This document shows, in pieces, positions 50,570 to 60,686 of a DNA stretch of 64,000 bases; position 1 is the first letter of the stretch; each line of letters begins with the position of its first letter. The position numbers and the translations under genes are program-made. The notes below the pieces were generated by a model. It made no database searches and was not told the origin of the DNA. It worked only from the letters and a program-made list of their open reading frames with translations. The stretch is from Maniola hyperantus (lineage: Eukaryota > Arthropoda > Insecta > Lepidoptera > Nymphalidae), in NCBI RefSeq assembly GCF_902806685.2, contig NC_048557.2, forward strand, positions 10,549,554 through 10,613,553. The letters are read 5' to 3'.

Positions 50570-50920
50570 AGAACGGAGCAGCAGTAACTTGGTCCAACCA
50601 ACGTCAGCAAACTGTAGCTCTATCGACAACAGAGGCTGAATTCATGGCAGCCTGTGCCGCTACCAAGGAAGCCATTTGGATTAAACAGTTATTAAGTGAT
50701 ATTGGTGAATATAAACAACAGACATTGTGCCTAAATTTAGATAATCAGAGTGCTGTAAGTGTTATAAGAAATGCTAATCTTCATAAAAGATGCAAACACA
50801 TCGATATTAAGTATCATTTTGTAAAAGAAAGGTAATATGATAAAGTAATTGAATTAAAGTATGTTTGCAGTAGTAATCAGTAGGTACGCTGATATTTTTA
50901 CTAAAACTTTGAGTAGAGAC
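50570..50920 (+). pseudogene. Copia RNase H
   Basis: VTWSNQRQQTVALSTTEAEF, MAACAATKEAIWIKQLL, LDNQSAVSVIRN and KHIDIKYHFVKER are the RNase H motifs of Copia pol, with E (TTEAE) and D (DNQSA) kept. A stop follows KER where the family normally continues (DIFTK is visible near 50890). Confidence 0.85.
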
Positions 50921-51040
50921 AAGTTTTGATTGTTAAGAGAAAAGATTGGCTTGGTAACACTCAATACTTAAAATTTTAAATGTGTCATTCTGTTGTTTAA
51001 TTTTTGTTACAGTTTATTTTGTTGTTTAAGGCTTAAATTT

Positions 51041-51048
51041 AGTGGGAG
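51041..51048 (+). other. Polypurine tract
   Basis: AGTGGGAG immediately before the 3' LTR, where plus-strand synthesis is primed. Confidence 0.65.
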
Positions 51049-51256
51049 TGTTAGATGTAAAATTTGAAGCCTCTTACTAATGTTACCCGTACTCATTGTT
51101 ATAGCACTGTGCCTATGGCTCAATGCCTTCTACTTTTCAAGTGTGATCTCTGGACGCTTACGTTGGCATATACAAGTTGTTAAGTTGTAATAATTATTTA
51201 AATTGATTAAAAGTTATTAGTGCACAATTCTATTTTATTTACACATAAAATCATTA
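51049..51256 (+). repeat. Copia-type 3' LTR, 208 bp
   Basis: Same 208 bases as the 5' LTR; followed by target duplication ACATT. Confidence 0.92.
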
Positions 51257-51471
51257 ACATTTCGACTTGACAATGTAGAGCGTTGTCTCTGTCACTTACA
51301 CCTATATATCGTTATAATATGTCGTTTTGTCGATCTCAACGACAACGAGACCTATGCTATCTCCTTCGAAAGGCCGATGTAACTTACTGCCGCGTACTGT
51401 ATATTTTATTAAATAAATAAAATAAATAAATAAAAATCTTTTTTATTCAGATAGATTTTTTTTTTTTTTTT

Positions 51472-51892
51472 TTAACTTTCACAAGCACTTACGAATAGTC
51501 GGATGCATCTACCACTGGTTCGGAATGTCTTTCCTACCGAGAAGAGCCTTTTCCTTTTATATATTTAGAAGATGTCTCCTATGAAAGTAATATATATACC
51601 ATTAACAAATAGACAAAGTATTCTATTACCATAAGCCGACGACCCATCAAAATGTAATACAATAATGTCCAATTTGTAACAGTTTCCATTGTGTAGTCCA
51701 CTATCACAAGCGATTACAGAGCGGCGCTAATTATTATACGAGTAAATTACAGAGCGCTAATTACATAAATAACGGCATTTCCATTTTCCTGTAATCACAC
51801 TAAACATGTTGGTAATATGAAATAATGTGAGGGCGTTACGGCTTAGTTGCGATGGCAAATTAGCTACTTACAGGTATCTATCTTCTTTTATC
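51472..51892 (-). repeat. Inverted duplication, right arm
   Basis: Inverse of 45689-46109. Differences are scattered substitutions and small indels (GCGGCGCTAATTATTATACG here for GCGACGCTAATTATTACACG in the left arm's complement). The LINE-G tail faces inward on both arms. Confidence 0.9.
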
Positions 51893-52640
51893 ATTATTTT
51901 GCACGTACTATACGACTCGCGATAAATATTTAGCGTATAGTATTATATATAGTATTCGTCTATGCGTTGTACCCATTATATGAATCAAGGAATACCTTAA
52001 ACCAACATCCTACTAAAGATTCCCTCGGGATCTCACGTTAATTCCTGCGAAACTTGGTCTAATATTACAATGTCGTAACGACGGCATGAGTTTAGCTGTA
52101 CTAACAGCTAACTAGCATCTTGTCGCAAATAACTTGGATCCAGCTCACTAATTAATTTAGCTGTTCCTATTTGCATACCTACCTTAGGCACCTTAGGCAC
52201 TTGCCCCATCGCCGACGAGGAAGCGACTAGAATAATTCATCTAAGCGACTAGCTATCGATTATTTTCTCGCTCAAGAAACATATCGATCGATATATAACA
52301 ATCGATGTATAATAGCGAGTCGATATAAGAGATAAATCTTTAGTTCGATACTAATATTTCTATTATGGATTGTATATATATTGATATTTATAATAGTTAT
52401 GTATATGTATGATAGTTATGTATGTATTACTGAAATAGTTAATTATATTATATAATATTATACTACTTCATTTTTCTGTATTGCGTGTAAGTACTATCCT
52501 ACACACCTAGTTTCTCCTTTCTCCAAAGGTTGCCTGGTAGAGATTGCTGTGAGCAATAAGGCCGCCTTTGCATACAATTATTTTTTAGTTTTAGTTTTTT
52601 GTAATAGTTATGTAATATTTTTTGTGCGCAATAAAGTATT
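51893..52640. other. Unassigned stretch
   Basis: A+T-rich with many TATAT patches around 52260-52460; TCGATCGATATATAACAATCG near 52290. No gene seen. Confidence 0.5.
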
Positions 52641-52642
52641 TC

Positions 52643-52700
52643 TATCTATCTATCTATCTATCTAATATTATAAATGCGAAAATATGTCTGTCTGTCTACT
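52643..52700 (+). repeat. (TCTA) microsatellite and HelB scrap
   Basis: TCTATCTATCTATCTATCTA, then AATATTATAAATGCGAAAAT and GTCTGTCTGTCTA from the HelB 5' end. Confidence 0.7.
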
Positions 52701-52711
52701 AGAACTAGCTA

Positions 52712-52952
52712 GTATTATATAGAGGCGAAAGTTCGTGTGTGTGTGTGTGTGTGTGTATTTGTTACTCTTTCACGCAAAAACTACCGGAAGGATTTGGCTG
52801 AAATTTGGAATGAAGATATTTTATTTATTTATAGATAGATAGCTTATACCCTGACATAACACAGGCTATTTTTTTATCCCGGAAAATCAAAGAGGTTTTA
52901 ATAGATTAAGAAAACCTATATCCATGCGGACGAAGTTACGGGTAACATCTAG
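52712..52952 (+). mobile_element. HelB-related Helitron with (GT) run
   Basis: AGTATTATATAGAGGCGAAA, GTGTGTGTGTGTGTGTGTGT, TTATCCCGGAAAATCAAAGA, ATGCGGACGAAGTTACGGGT, CATCTAG-T. The left boundary is uncertain. Confidence 0.7.
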
Positions 52953-53728
52953 TAAGTTAATATTTTATATCTTTCATTTCTTCTAAGACTTTCTGGGATC
53001 TCGTTTTATGAAAAAAATGTGATGTGAATTGTTTTTTGAAGCCCGTGAAAACACATTCAGAGCACATTTTTATTACTTTTTAAACCCGCCTTGACTTTAA
53101 AACATGATGTTAGTAAAAGTTGCAGTCAGCCGTTTTTACTGCGAACAGATTCCTCATAAAGTTACACCATCAAAGCCGCCATACATAGCTCATAACTTCA
53201 ACTTGAAGTAGAACAACACAGGAACAATAAAGCTTATCTAGATTCAAGTTGCCGGGCCGTCCGGTCACATTACAACATAGATGTTAGAAACATTATATTT
53301 GTAACAGATATGACAATATTAAGACGAGAAAATATGCCAGTTGGCCTCAAGCCTAGGAAGCGAGGATGATTAGGCGTTTAGTAGTAGTAGTTTAGGCGCT
53401 ACGGTTGACCACACATAAATACACAGACTTCTAAAATTGTAACCCTTCCTTTTGGCTTTGCCGTAGTCGAGTAAAAATTAGTGACAATAATATGTCAAAA
53501 TATGGGATTAGAATAATAAGCAGGTTGTAAACTTATTTATTATTCATAAGTTTCGAGTTAAATTCAGGTCGTGACTCGTGACCGTCAAAACGTGTGACCG
53601 TCAGACGAGTGTTTTATTATTTTATTGGTATCGGCTTTACTATCAGTGTCGTGATTGTAATTTTCACTTTCTACCTTTGTTAGTAGAGGTATGTAGATCA
53701 TTATCACTGTGTTATGTAAAATAAAAGT
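52953..53728. other. Unassigned; short dispersed repeat
   Basis: 53433-53476 (AACCCTTCCTTTTGGCTTTG) repeats 4845-4888. Nothing else recognised. Confidence 0.5.
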
Positions 53729-53938
53729 GTATAAAAGGAAAAGGTGACTGACTGACTGATCTATCAACGCACAGCTCAAACTACTGGACGGATCGGGCTG
53801 AAATTTGGCATGCAGATAGCTTTTATGACGTAGGCATCCGCTAAGAAAGGATTTTTGAAAATTCAACCCCTAAGGGGGTGAAATAGGGGTTTGAAAATTG
53901 TGTAGTCCACGCGGACGAAGTCGGGAGCATAAGATAGT
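53729..53938 (+). mobile_element. HelA Helitron, terminus changed to ATAG
   Basis: TATAAAAGGAAAAGGTGACT to GGAGCATAAGATAG-T. Confidence 0.8.
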
Positions 53939-53971
53939 ATTTACTATAATGTATTATAATTTTATTTAAAA

Positions 53972-54184
53972 CTAGCTGCCCTGGCGAACTTCGTTCCGCC
54001 TAACAGTCGATTCTTTATTTTTTAATTTTTTTAATACTTACAATTTTTTTTAAATTTCTCTCCGTAAGAACCATCCCCGTACTTCATGGAAAATTATAAA
54101 AAAAGAATTAGCGAAATCGGTTCAGCTGTTGTCGAGATTTGCGATCAGCAACACATTTAGCGATTCATTTTTGTATACATTGAG
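53972..54184 (-). mobile_element. HelD Helitron-like element
   Basis: A-CTAGCTGCCCTGGCGAACTT, with short stem GGCGAAC/GTTCCGCC next to CTAG, to CATTTTTGTATACATTGAGA. The best HelD copy. Confidence 0.75.
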
Positions 54185-54245
54185 AAGAAGAAGATAAACT
54201 TTTTTGGAACATTCTCTGGAACTACGCTGCAATCGAATAACACCG

Positions 54246-54315
54246 AACCAGTGGTATTCGCCTATTCGTAAGTACTTGTAAAAGTTTATTCGAATAAAAA
54301 AGTTTTTTTTTTAAG
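54246..54315 (+). mobile_element. LINE-G 3' tail fragment
   Basis: CACCGAACCAGTGGTATTCG to TTCGAATAAAAAAG and a T run. Confidence 0.65.
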
Positions 54316-54572
54316 GAATCTTATTTGGCAAGTGTATGTTATATTAAAGAACGTATTTGTCGCCCACGATAAGTGTATGTAAGAAGCAAATTGTAAGTAG
54401 CGATCATGTCAGAGACTGAGTAGGGTAGTGTAGGTAGTTATCGATCCCTCCCAAGAACGCTGTCCCTTCAAAGGAAGGGTCGCTTGTATTACGAGGAGAA
54501 TTATTTTTTTGAATACCCATTTACTTGCTTTTGATAATATGAGGGCGGAAGAAACTTTCTACGTATAATCTA

Positions 54573-54620
54573 CTAGATGATGCCCACGTCTGCGTCCGCG
54601 TGGAATTAGATTAGAAAATT
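54573..54620 (-). mobile_element. HelB 3' tip
   Basis: CTAGATGATGCCCACGTCTG and CGTCCGCGTGGAATTAGA only. Confidence 0.65.
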
Positions 54621-54637
54621 CAGTAGAAATTCTATTT

Positions 54638-55157
54638 AAACATACCAGAAGTGAAGTTAAATATTAATCACGACAGTATTAATATCGAGAGTTTTACCCT
54701 TTATAATAACCTAACTGCAATATTAACTTGATAAGGGCACAATAATTGCTATTGCAATCACTCAATCAAGATGGCGACCTAAACACAAAAAGCAATTAAT
54801 AGTCGGTCGAGTCTCGAGTCGGAACGACAGGCTTATAAACTACCAGATGATGCCCGCGACTTCGTCTGCGTGGATTTAGGTTTTTAAAAATCCCGTGGGA
54901 ACGCTTTGATGTTCCGGGATAAAAAGTAGCCTATGTCCTTCCCCAGGATTAAAGCTATCTCTGTAACGAATTTCATTAAAATCGGTTGAACGGATGGGCC
55001 GTGAAAAGCTAGCAGACAAACAGATAGACAGACAGACAGACCGACTTTCGCATTTATAATATTAGTATGGATCATTTATACAATCGACTCAAGATGGTTT
55101 CCCCGCACATCACGTGACTTCCCTTTCAAAAGACGGCAACTACAAGTGCGATAACAA
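54638..55157 (-). repeat. Dispersed unit P, copy 2, split by HelB
   Basis: AAACATACCAGAAGTGAAGT ... CAAGATGGCGACCTAAACAC, HelB, then CGACTCAAGATGGTTTCCCC, CACGTGACTTCC and TACAAGTGCGATAACAA. Inverse of 35745-35980. About 40 bases on the left of HelB (GAGTCTCGAGTCGGAACGAC) are absent from copy 1. Confidence 0.75.
54840..55071 (-). mobile_element. HelB Helitron, complete except CTAG
   Basis: CTACCAGATGATGCCCGCGA to TTATAATATTAGTATGGA-T. The terminal CTAG has become CTAC. Confidence 0.8.
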
Positions 55158-55980
55158 TTCGTTCTCCAACGGATCTCCTTATTTCTGATTTGATCACGTA
55201 GGTAGGGAAATTCCAAACATAGCTCTCTCCATCGCGCGCTGAGTCACGGTGGCTCTTCCTGGGTGTCTGTTCCGCACTTAGACGTAGCCATACGTTGTAC
55301 GGTGGCTATCAAACAACATAATCATTCCTCCTGATCTCATTGCGTCCTCGTAGCGATCTCACGCGCTTAAGTGCTTCATAAATACGCACGCATGGCCGAT
55401 AAATTCGAGCCAGCCCTCACGTTCCCTCTTCCAGCAGCCCTCCTCACAATAAGTCAAGTCCTAAACAAAGATGAAGGGAGTGCGGTCCCCTTCGGTTGAT
55501 TATTCTAGAACTCCCACCTTCATATTATACATATTTTATGTACAGAGATTAGTTGATCCCTTGATATTAATATTTTTTGATTCATATCTTTGTGAGGAAA
55601 AATTTTGAATAAGAAAAGATTAAAAGAGAATCTGGGTACCACTGCATTGGTATAATGAAAATATTGCAACAATTTTTTTTATTTATGCGATATTTTTCGG
55701 ATATTTTCCTTTATTTGTGCCGCGAGCGAGATCTTGCTTCTTGTCCATAAAGATCCAGGAAGTACCCCATAGGTTCTGATTTATTTGCGAGTGTCAAAAT
55801 ATGCGGCATTATTATCTAAGCACGTGTATCTAAGTGACCGTATTTTTTTGCTTGCGTTGATCTAGAAGCTAATTTTTTTAAACTAAGGCACCGTAGACTT
55901 CTCGATATTAAATTTCAATTTGGTAGCTCTACACGGTTCCTAGAAAACAAATAGAATTAGAACAACGAAGGGATCCTTTC
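55158..55980. other. Mostly unassigned; RTE scrap
   Basis: 55205-55247 (AATTCCAAACATAGCTCTCT, CCATCGCGCGCTGAG) matches the RTE-2 coding region at about 56310-56350. The rest shows no repeat or gene. Confidence 0.45.
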
Positions 55981-56530
55981 AATCCAATCCCAATCCATCA
56001 GCCTGTTTGCGTCTACTGCTGGACATAGGCCTTTCCAAGAGCGCGCCACCAAACACGGTCCCCCGCCTTTCTCATCCATCCGCTCTCCACAACCTTTTTC
56101 AGGTCATCGGTCCTGCGTGCTGGGGGTCGTCCCACACTGCGCTTACCGGTACGCGGTCTCCACTCCAGAACACGTCTGCTCCATCGGCCGTCGGTTCTGC
56201 GACAGACATGACCTGCCCATTGCCACTTCAGCCCGCTAATCCTTTGAGCTATGACGGTCGCTTTTGTTGTTCTGTGAATTTCCTCGTTCTGGATTTTATC
56301 CCTGAGAGTGATTCCCAACATAGCTCGCTCCATAGCGCGCTGAGCAACTTTTAGTTTGTGGACGAGGCCAACTGTCAGTGTCAACGTTTCCGCTCCATAC
56401 GTCATCACAGGAAGGACACACTCATTGAAGACCTTAGTCTTAAGGCTTTGCGGTATCGACGATTCGAAGACCCGTCGTAGCTTTGAAAATGGTGCCCAGC
56501 CCAGCTGAATTCTTCTGTCAGCTTCCTTGT
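55981..56530 (-). mobile_element. LINE RTE-2, C-terminal coding region
   Basis: The minus frame is open from about 56528 to 56013. It reads RRIQLGWAPFSKLRRVFESS, then VMTYGAETLTLTVGLVHKLK, VAQRAMERAMLGITLRDKIQ, NEEIHRTTKATVIAQRISGL, KWQWAGHVCRRTDGRWSRRV and WRPRTGKRSVGRPPARRTDD. These are the post-RT thumb and C-terminal blocks of RTE-clade ORF2. The catalytic RT and endonuclease are missing (5' truncation). The 3' end leads to GATGGATTGGGATTGG. Confidence 0.88.
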
Positions 56531-57082
56531 CGAAGGGATCCTTTATCCTATCCTATCCTAAAAGAAACCCCCTTTTTACCTTAAAAATAAAAAAACATTT
56601 TTGTACCACATAAGCATATTTAACTCATTAAAATTGTCCTTTCAACTTAATTCAAAGTAGGGTCAAGGATACATCTTGTTAATTTAGTTCGAGAGATCCT
56701 TAAAAAGCTTCATAGTCTGTTATCACATACAAATAATTATTATCGTGTAAGTACAAAGCAGTACCTATCTAATGTATTATTAATTAATCCAGCTTTTAAC
56801 GGGTTCAGTTGCCGTCGCGTCCTCCATTTTGGAACTGGGACATCTAACTCAAAGTTCCCATTCATACAGCCTCGACAGACGTGCCGACACTCTAACCTTG
56901 TCAATGAAAATGATAGACGACTTAGTCAAGGCCACAGTATACTTGTAACAAAACGTCGAACCCATCCGGGGCCTTTTTCACAGGGACTTCAGTTCGCGAA
57001 TGTTAGCCCGACCAATTTCGAATCCATCCAGGGTATCACGTATTTATTATAGTCGATGTTAGCCGCTAACATCGGTTTGTCA
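56531..57082. other. Unassigned stretch
   Basis: Begins TCCTTTATCCTATCCTATCC; no further content recognised. Confidence 0.5.
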
Positions 57083-57303
57083 TCAGTACCCTTGGCCTTA
57101 TTATAAATGCGAAAGTGTGTTTGTTTGTTGGTTTTTCCTTCAATCGCGTCGTAACGGTGAAACGGATTGACGTGATTTTTTGCATGGGTATAGATAAAGA
57201 CCTGGAGAGTGACATAGGCATACTTTTTATCCCGGAAAATCAAAGAGTTCCCACGGGAATTTTATAAACCTAATTCCACGCAGACCAAGTCGCGGACGGC
57301 TAG
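57083..57303 (+). mobile_element. HelC Helitron, complete
   Basis: A-TCAGTACCCTTGGCCTTATT to GTCGCGGACGGCTAG-T; hairpin CGCAGACCAAGTCGCG. Confidence 0.85.
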
Positions 57304-57567
57304 TACATACAATTCTCAAATTACTATATTCAAATCTTTTTATCAGTATATTTAACTAAACCAGGTGAATTAAGTCTACGGAACCATTGGCATTGGTCCG
57401 ACTAAGCCTCTTGTTGTTGGAACATCTGTAGTAAGATTTTACCTAGTGGAAATGTACCTAGTGAAATGAGCTACGTCTTTGTAATTAATACCCTGAATAT
57501 TTTACAAGATGTAACACAGACTAGCTACTTGTTCTTGTAGTCTAGTCTTGACTCTTAAGAGGGCTCA

Positions 57568-57812
57568 GTACCCGTAGTACAAGATTTTACGTGCTGGAAC
57601 TGGATCTTAAATGCCTTGTATTAAAGCTCAAGTTTGTCTACACTTCTACAGCCAGCGCTCCAAGCGGAAACATTGCGAAATTAAAATCAGTGGCATTGAA
57701 TATTTGACTTTAATTCAAGGCTGTTTAGGTCCATTTTACTGTAACGCGGAAGTATTTCGACTCTCGAATTTGGTTTGGTTTGGTGAGACGTAAAATCTTG
57801 TACTACGGGTAC
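57568..57812. mobile_element. MITE family TA-2, copy 2
   Basis: GTACCCGTAGTACAAGATTT-TACG and its exact complement at the right end (24 bases). Interior CCAGCGCTCCAAGCGGAAAC and AATTAAAATCAGTGGCATTG. Confidence 0.82.
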
Positions 57813-58494
57813 AGGACGGTGCTTTCTTAATACAAACGTAGGAGTGTACAAACTACATTATTTGATACTGTACGCTCAAAACTAAGTATTACATCGATTT
57901 ATCTCGTCATTATCTAGGTTTATTGATATATAAAACATTGAAAAAAATATTGATTTTAAAGTTACGAGACACATTAGACATAGTTTATTTATTCATTCGT
58001 TTCCGTATTCCTTAGAACTTAGGGTTTATTATTGTGTGACTTGCAATGGTGCCAACATAACGTCAGGTGTCAAGTTATAGTGAACGATCTTTAGCTATCT
58101 CGGAAACTTGACACTTTGGAAGCATTTGAAAAAAAGCCGACTACACGATATACCAAAATATTCAAAGTCCTTATTGTTAAATAATATAAAACAAGTATTT
58201 TTTTCAAACATGATATTTACGAGCTCGTAATTTTTTTTTGTATTACACAATATCCTATTTTTAAGTACCTACTCTATAAAATTCCTTGTTTCGTCCCGCG
58301 TTAGTTACGACCTTACGGAGTAGCGACTAATCTCACTCGTTCAAAGTAATCGTACTGGATAGGACGCCCCCATAGATTCGAATCAAGGGGGATTTTATGG
58401 TGCATTGTCCGATAAAATTCCAACAGGAGGGACAGGCCTTTATTGATGGATCTGTTAGATGAACGACACACCAGCGACATGCCGTGCGACAAAA
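57813..58494. other. Unassigned stretch
   Basis: No repeat or gene recognised. Confidence 0.5.
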
Positions 58495-58600
58495 AGTCGT
58501 TCATCATCATCATCGTCAACTGACAGATGACCACTGCTAGACAGTCTCTTGTACGGACTTCCACGCGCCAAGGTCTCGCGCTGCCGCCATTCTGTGCAAC
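58495..58600 (-). mobile_element. RTE-1 LINE 3' end
   Basis: TCATCATCATCATCGTCAAC, GACCACTGCTAGACAGTCTC and TTCCACGCGCCAAGGTCTCG. The short remnant keeps the GAT-repeat tail. Confidence 0.7.
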
Positions 58601-58697
58601 GGGTGGGCGCTACCATTAAATAATTTATCGCAATATTATATTGAATCCAAAAGTACCTACCTAATACCTAATGATAATTTTTTATTTGAAGAAATAT

Positions 58698-58733
58698 GCT
58701 CCCTCCTTATAATACAAATTATAAGGAGGGAGC
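58698..58733. repeat. Perfect 16-bp hairpin
   Basis: GCTCCCTCCTTATAAT, loop ACAA, then the exact complement. Too short for an animal pre-miRNA. Confidence 0.8.
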
Positions 58734-59189
58734 AACAGAAAGAGAGAAAAAGTTCAGACCCTACCTTGATTAATAAATAATGATTACTAAAAAGTGCGCG
58801 CACCGAAATCAAGTCATATCGATGAGCAACATTTTTAGCCATTTGTAATAAATTGTGCTGCAATTATTAGTAAGGTATCGTCTGTCATGCTACTTTAGGT
58901 TAAGTTATTTAAATAGTTGAGTTTTTACACGCAGATAGTCACTGCTTAAAAAAACACAAAAAATGTGTAAATTGCTTGAAAAAAACACTAACTGATTATA
59001 GCTACATATATTAAGGTAATTGCCAAATGCCAAGTGTCTTCAGGAAGGTAACAAGACAATGTCGTCGATGTGCCCTTACGCTTTTATTTGAATGTGTTAG
59101 GGCAAATGCTAGGAGGGGAATAGTTTCAATCAACGTGTTTTCATTCCGTCTTAACAGCACTTCAATTAAAATTTCCTGATTTGTTTGAA
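58734..59189. other. Unassigned stretch
   Basis: Nothing recognised. Confidence 0.5.
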
Positions 59190-59325
59190 ATATCACGAAT
59201 TTCCTTTTGAAACGTGTTTTTTGATTCGTTCATTGTAGACCGGTGGGATGAGAAGAGTTCCGTACAATAGGCCAGCTTTAGAATCTCAGAGATTGTGCTG
59301 AAATTGCAGCGGAATATAAAGCCTT
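59190..59325 (+). repeat. Direct duplication D3, copy 1
   Basis: CACGAATTTCCTTTTGAAAC, GTGTTTTTTGATTC, CCAGCTTTAGAATCTCAGAG and GCGGAATATAAAG, in the same order as 60108-60256. Confidence 0.7.
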
Positions 59326-59335
59326 ATATATTTAG

Positions 59336-59515
59336 AGCCTCAATAGCTCAACCGGTATAGGAGTGGACTGAAAACCGAAAGGTCGACGGTTCAAACCCCG
59401 CCCGTTGCACTATTGTCGTATCTACTCCTAGCACAAGCTTGACGCTTAGTTGGAGAGGAAAGGGGAATATTAGTTATTTAACATGGCTAATATTCTTTAA
59501 AAAAAAAAAAAAAAA
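59336..59515 (+). mobile_element. SINE-2, full length
   Basis: CCTCAATAGCTCAACCGGTA, CGGTTCAAACCCCGCCCG, GACGCTTAGTTGGAGAGGAA, CATGGCTAATATTCTTTAAA and a pure A tail. The best SINE-2 copy in the window. Confidence 0.88.
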
Positions 59516-59574
59516 GGGATTGCGCTTCCTACTAGAAATTTTCAAAATTCTTACTACTTAATACTTATATTATA

Positions 59575-59694
59575 CTAGATGCCCGCGACTTCGTCCGTGT
59601 GGATTTAGGTTTTTAAAAAATCCCGTGGGAAATCTTTAATTTTCCGGGATAAAAAGTAGCCTATGTTCTTCCCCGGGATGTAAGCTAACACTAA
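59575..59694 (-). mobile_element. HelB 3' half
   Basis: A-CTAGATGCCCGCGACTTCGT to CCCCGGGATGTAAGCTAACA. Confidence 0.75.
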
Positions 59695-59782
59695 TGATTT
59701 TAAGCTTATTTCGTGGTTTAACGACATATTTTTAATGTATTAAACGGTTCGGTGGTATGTACCCGTTTTATACCTTCATTAA
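59695..59782 (+). mobile_element. Penelope-like end fragment
   Basis: TTAAGCTTATTTCGTGGTTT-AACGACATATT and GGTGGTATGTACCCGTTTTA both occur, on the minus strand, around the 20.5-21.3 kb Penelope-like copy. Confidence 0.5.
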
Positions 59783-60107
59783 ATAAATAAAATAAATAAA
59801 CTTTTATTTTAGGCATAAGTACACCCATAATTGTGTGTTAGTACAGAAACAATTCCTTAACCTATGTTAGTACCTACTTATTACTAGCTTAAACTTAACT
59901 TAACAACTAATTCTACTAAAATTAAATAAGCTAACCTTCCTCCTTCCTTTCCTTCCTTTTATATATTTAGATAATCAAGGAGCTTGTCTATTCGAACTCG
60001 ACCAATTACATTAAAATCAAGGAGCTTGTAAAAGTCTATTTCATAAACGTTAAATATTTGATATTAATTATAATATTTTTTTCTCTTTATTAATATTTAT
60101 TTTACGA
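59783..60107. other. Unassigned; possible retroelement tail
   Basis: AAATAAATAAAATAAATAAA at the left suggests a minus-strand LINE 3' end. A HelA 5' tip (CTTTTATATATTTAGAT) lies at about 59956-59972. Confidence 0.4.
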
Positions 60108-60256
60108 TTTCTCGAATCTTCCTTTGAGACGTGTTTTTTGATTCAACACTTCATTGTAGTCCCGAGTCATTCCCCAGTAGAATAAAGCGATCCTACACAA
60201 TACGCCAGCTTTAGAATTTCTAGAGATTGTAGATATTGCAATGGAATATAAAGGAA
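60108..60256 (+). repeat. Direct duplication D3, copy 2
   Basis: TTCTCGAATCTTCCTTTGAG, ACGTGTTTTTTGATTC, GCCAGCTTTAGAATTTCTAG, GCAATGGAATATAAAG. Diverged from copy 1 by several indels. Confidence 0.7.
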
Positions 60257-60304
60257 TTATTGAAATTAAAATTGCGCATCTGCTGTTTTCATACATGATA
60301 TGAA

Positions 60305-60495
60305 CCATCATCATCATCATCATCAACCGATAGACGTCCACTGCTGGACATAGGTCTCTTGTAGGGACTTCCACATGCCACGGTCTTGCGCCGCCTGAAT
60401 CCAGCGGTTCCCTGCGACTTGTCTGATGTCGTCCGTCCACCTAGTGGGGGGTCTTCTAACGCTGCGTCTTACAGGAGGTCGCCATTCCAGCACCT
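60305..60495 (-). mobile_element. RTE-1 LINE 3' end
   Basis: ATCATCATCATCATCATCAA, CCGATAGACGTCCACTGCTG, TCCCTGCGACTTGTCTGATG, CCGTCCACCTAGTGGGGGGT. The minus strand encodes the final RWTDDI..VAGNRWIQAA..QQWTSIG-like block, then a (GAT) tail. Confidence 0.8.
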
Positions 60496-60496
60496 T

Positions 60497-60686
60497 GAGA
60501 CCAGCGTGGTGGACTGTGACCTAAATCCTTTTGAGAGGAGACCATAATATGTTTACCGAAGTTTTCCTTCACCGTTAAAGCAAGTGATGTAAATTTATCC
60601 CCAAAAAGTTGAGGCGCTTGCCTGGGATCGAACGCTGGACTCCCCAAATAGAACACTGCCGTCTTAACCACTAGGCTATCAGCGCT
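60497..60686. mobile_element. SINE-1 parts in opposite orientations
   Basis: 60497-60542 is the SINE-1 3' half on plus (CAGCGTGGTGGACTGTGACC); 60543-60686 is the 5' half on minus (TTTTCCTTCACCGTTAAAGC ... ACCACTAGGCTATCAGCGCT). Confidence 0.7.

Larger units (their letters stand above)
47261..51261 (+). mobile_element. Copia-type LTR retrotransposon, defective, with target duplication
   Basis: LTRs at 47266-47473 and 51049-51256 are flanked by ACATT (47261-47265, 51257-51261). Order gag, protease, integrase, reverse transcriptase, RNase H marks the Copia superfamily. The body has tandem duplications, frameshifts, stops and at least three deletions, so it cannot encode working proteins. Total 3991 bp; intact relatives are usually about 4.5-5 kb. 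Confidence 0.92.
47220..51399. mobile_element. TA-1 element split by the Copia element
   Basis: 47220-47265 (CAGTACGCGGCAGAAAATAA ... GCCTTTAGAATGACATT) and 51257-51399 (ACATTTCGACTTGACAATGT ... GCCGCGTACTG) are its two parts. TA lies outside both ends (47218-47219, 51400-51401). Without the insert it would be about 184 bp. Confidence 0.8.

Noticed and set aside
47589..50920. Functional Copia polyprotein
   Set aside because: Frameshifts, stops and deletions in gag, integrase and RT; annotated as pseudogene parts only.
58698..58733. microRNA precursor
   Set aside because: 16-bp stem with a 4-base loop is too short for an animal pre-miRNA.
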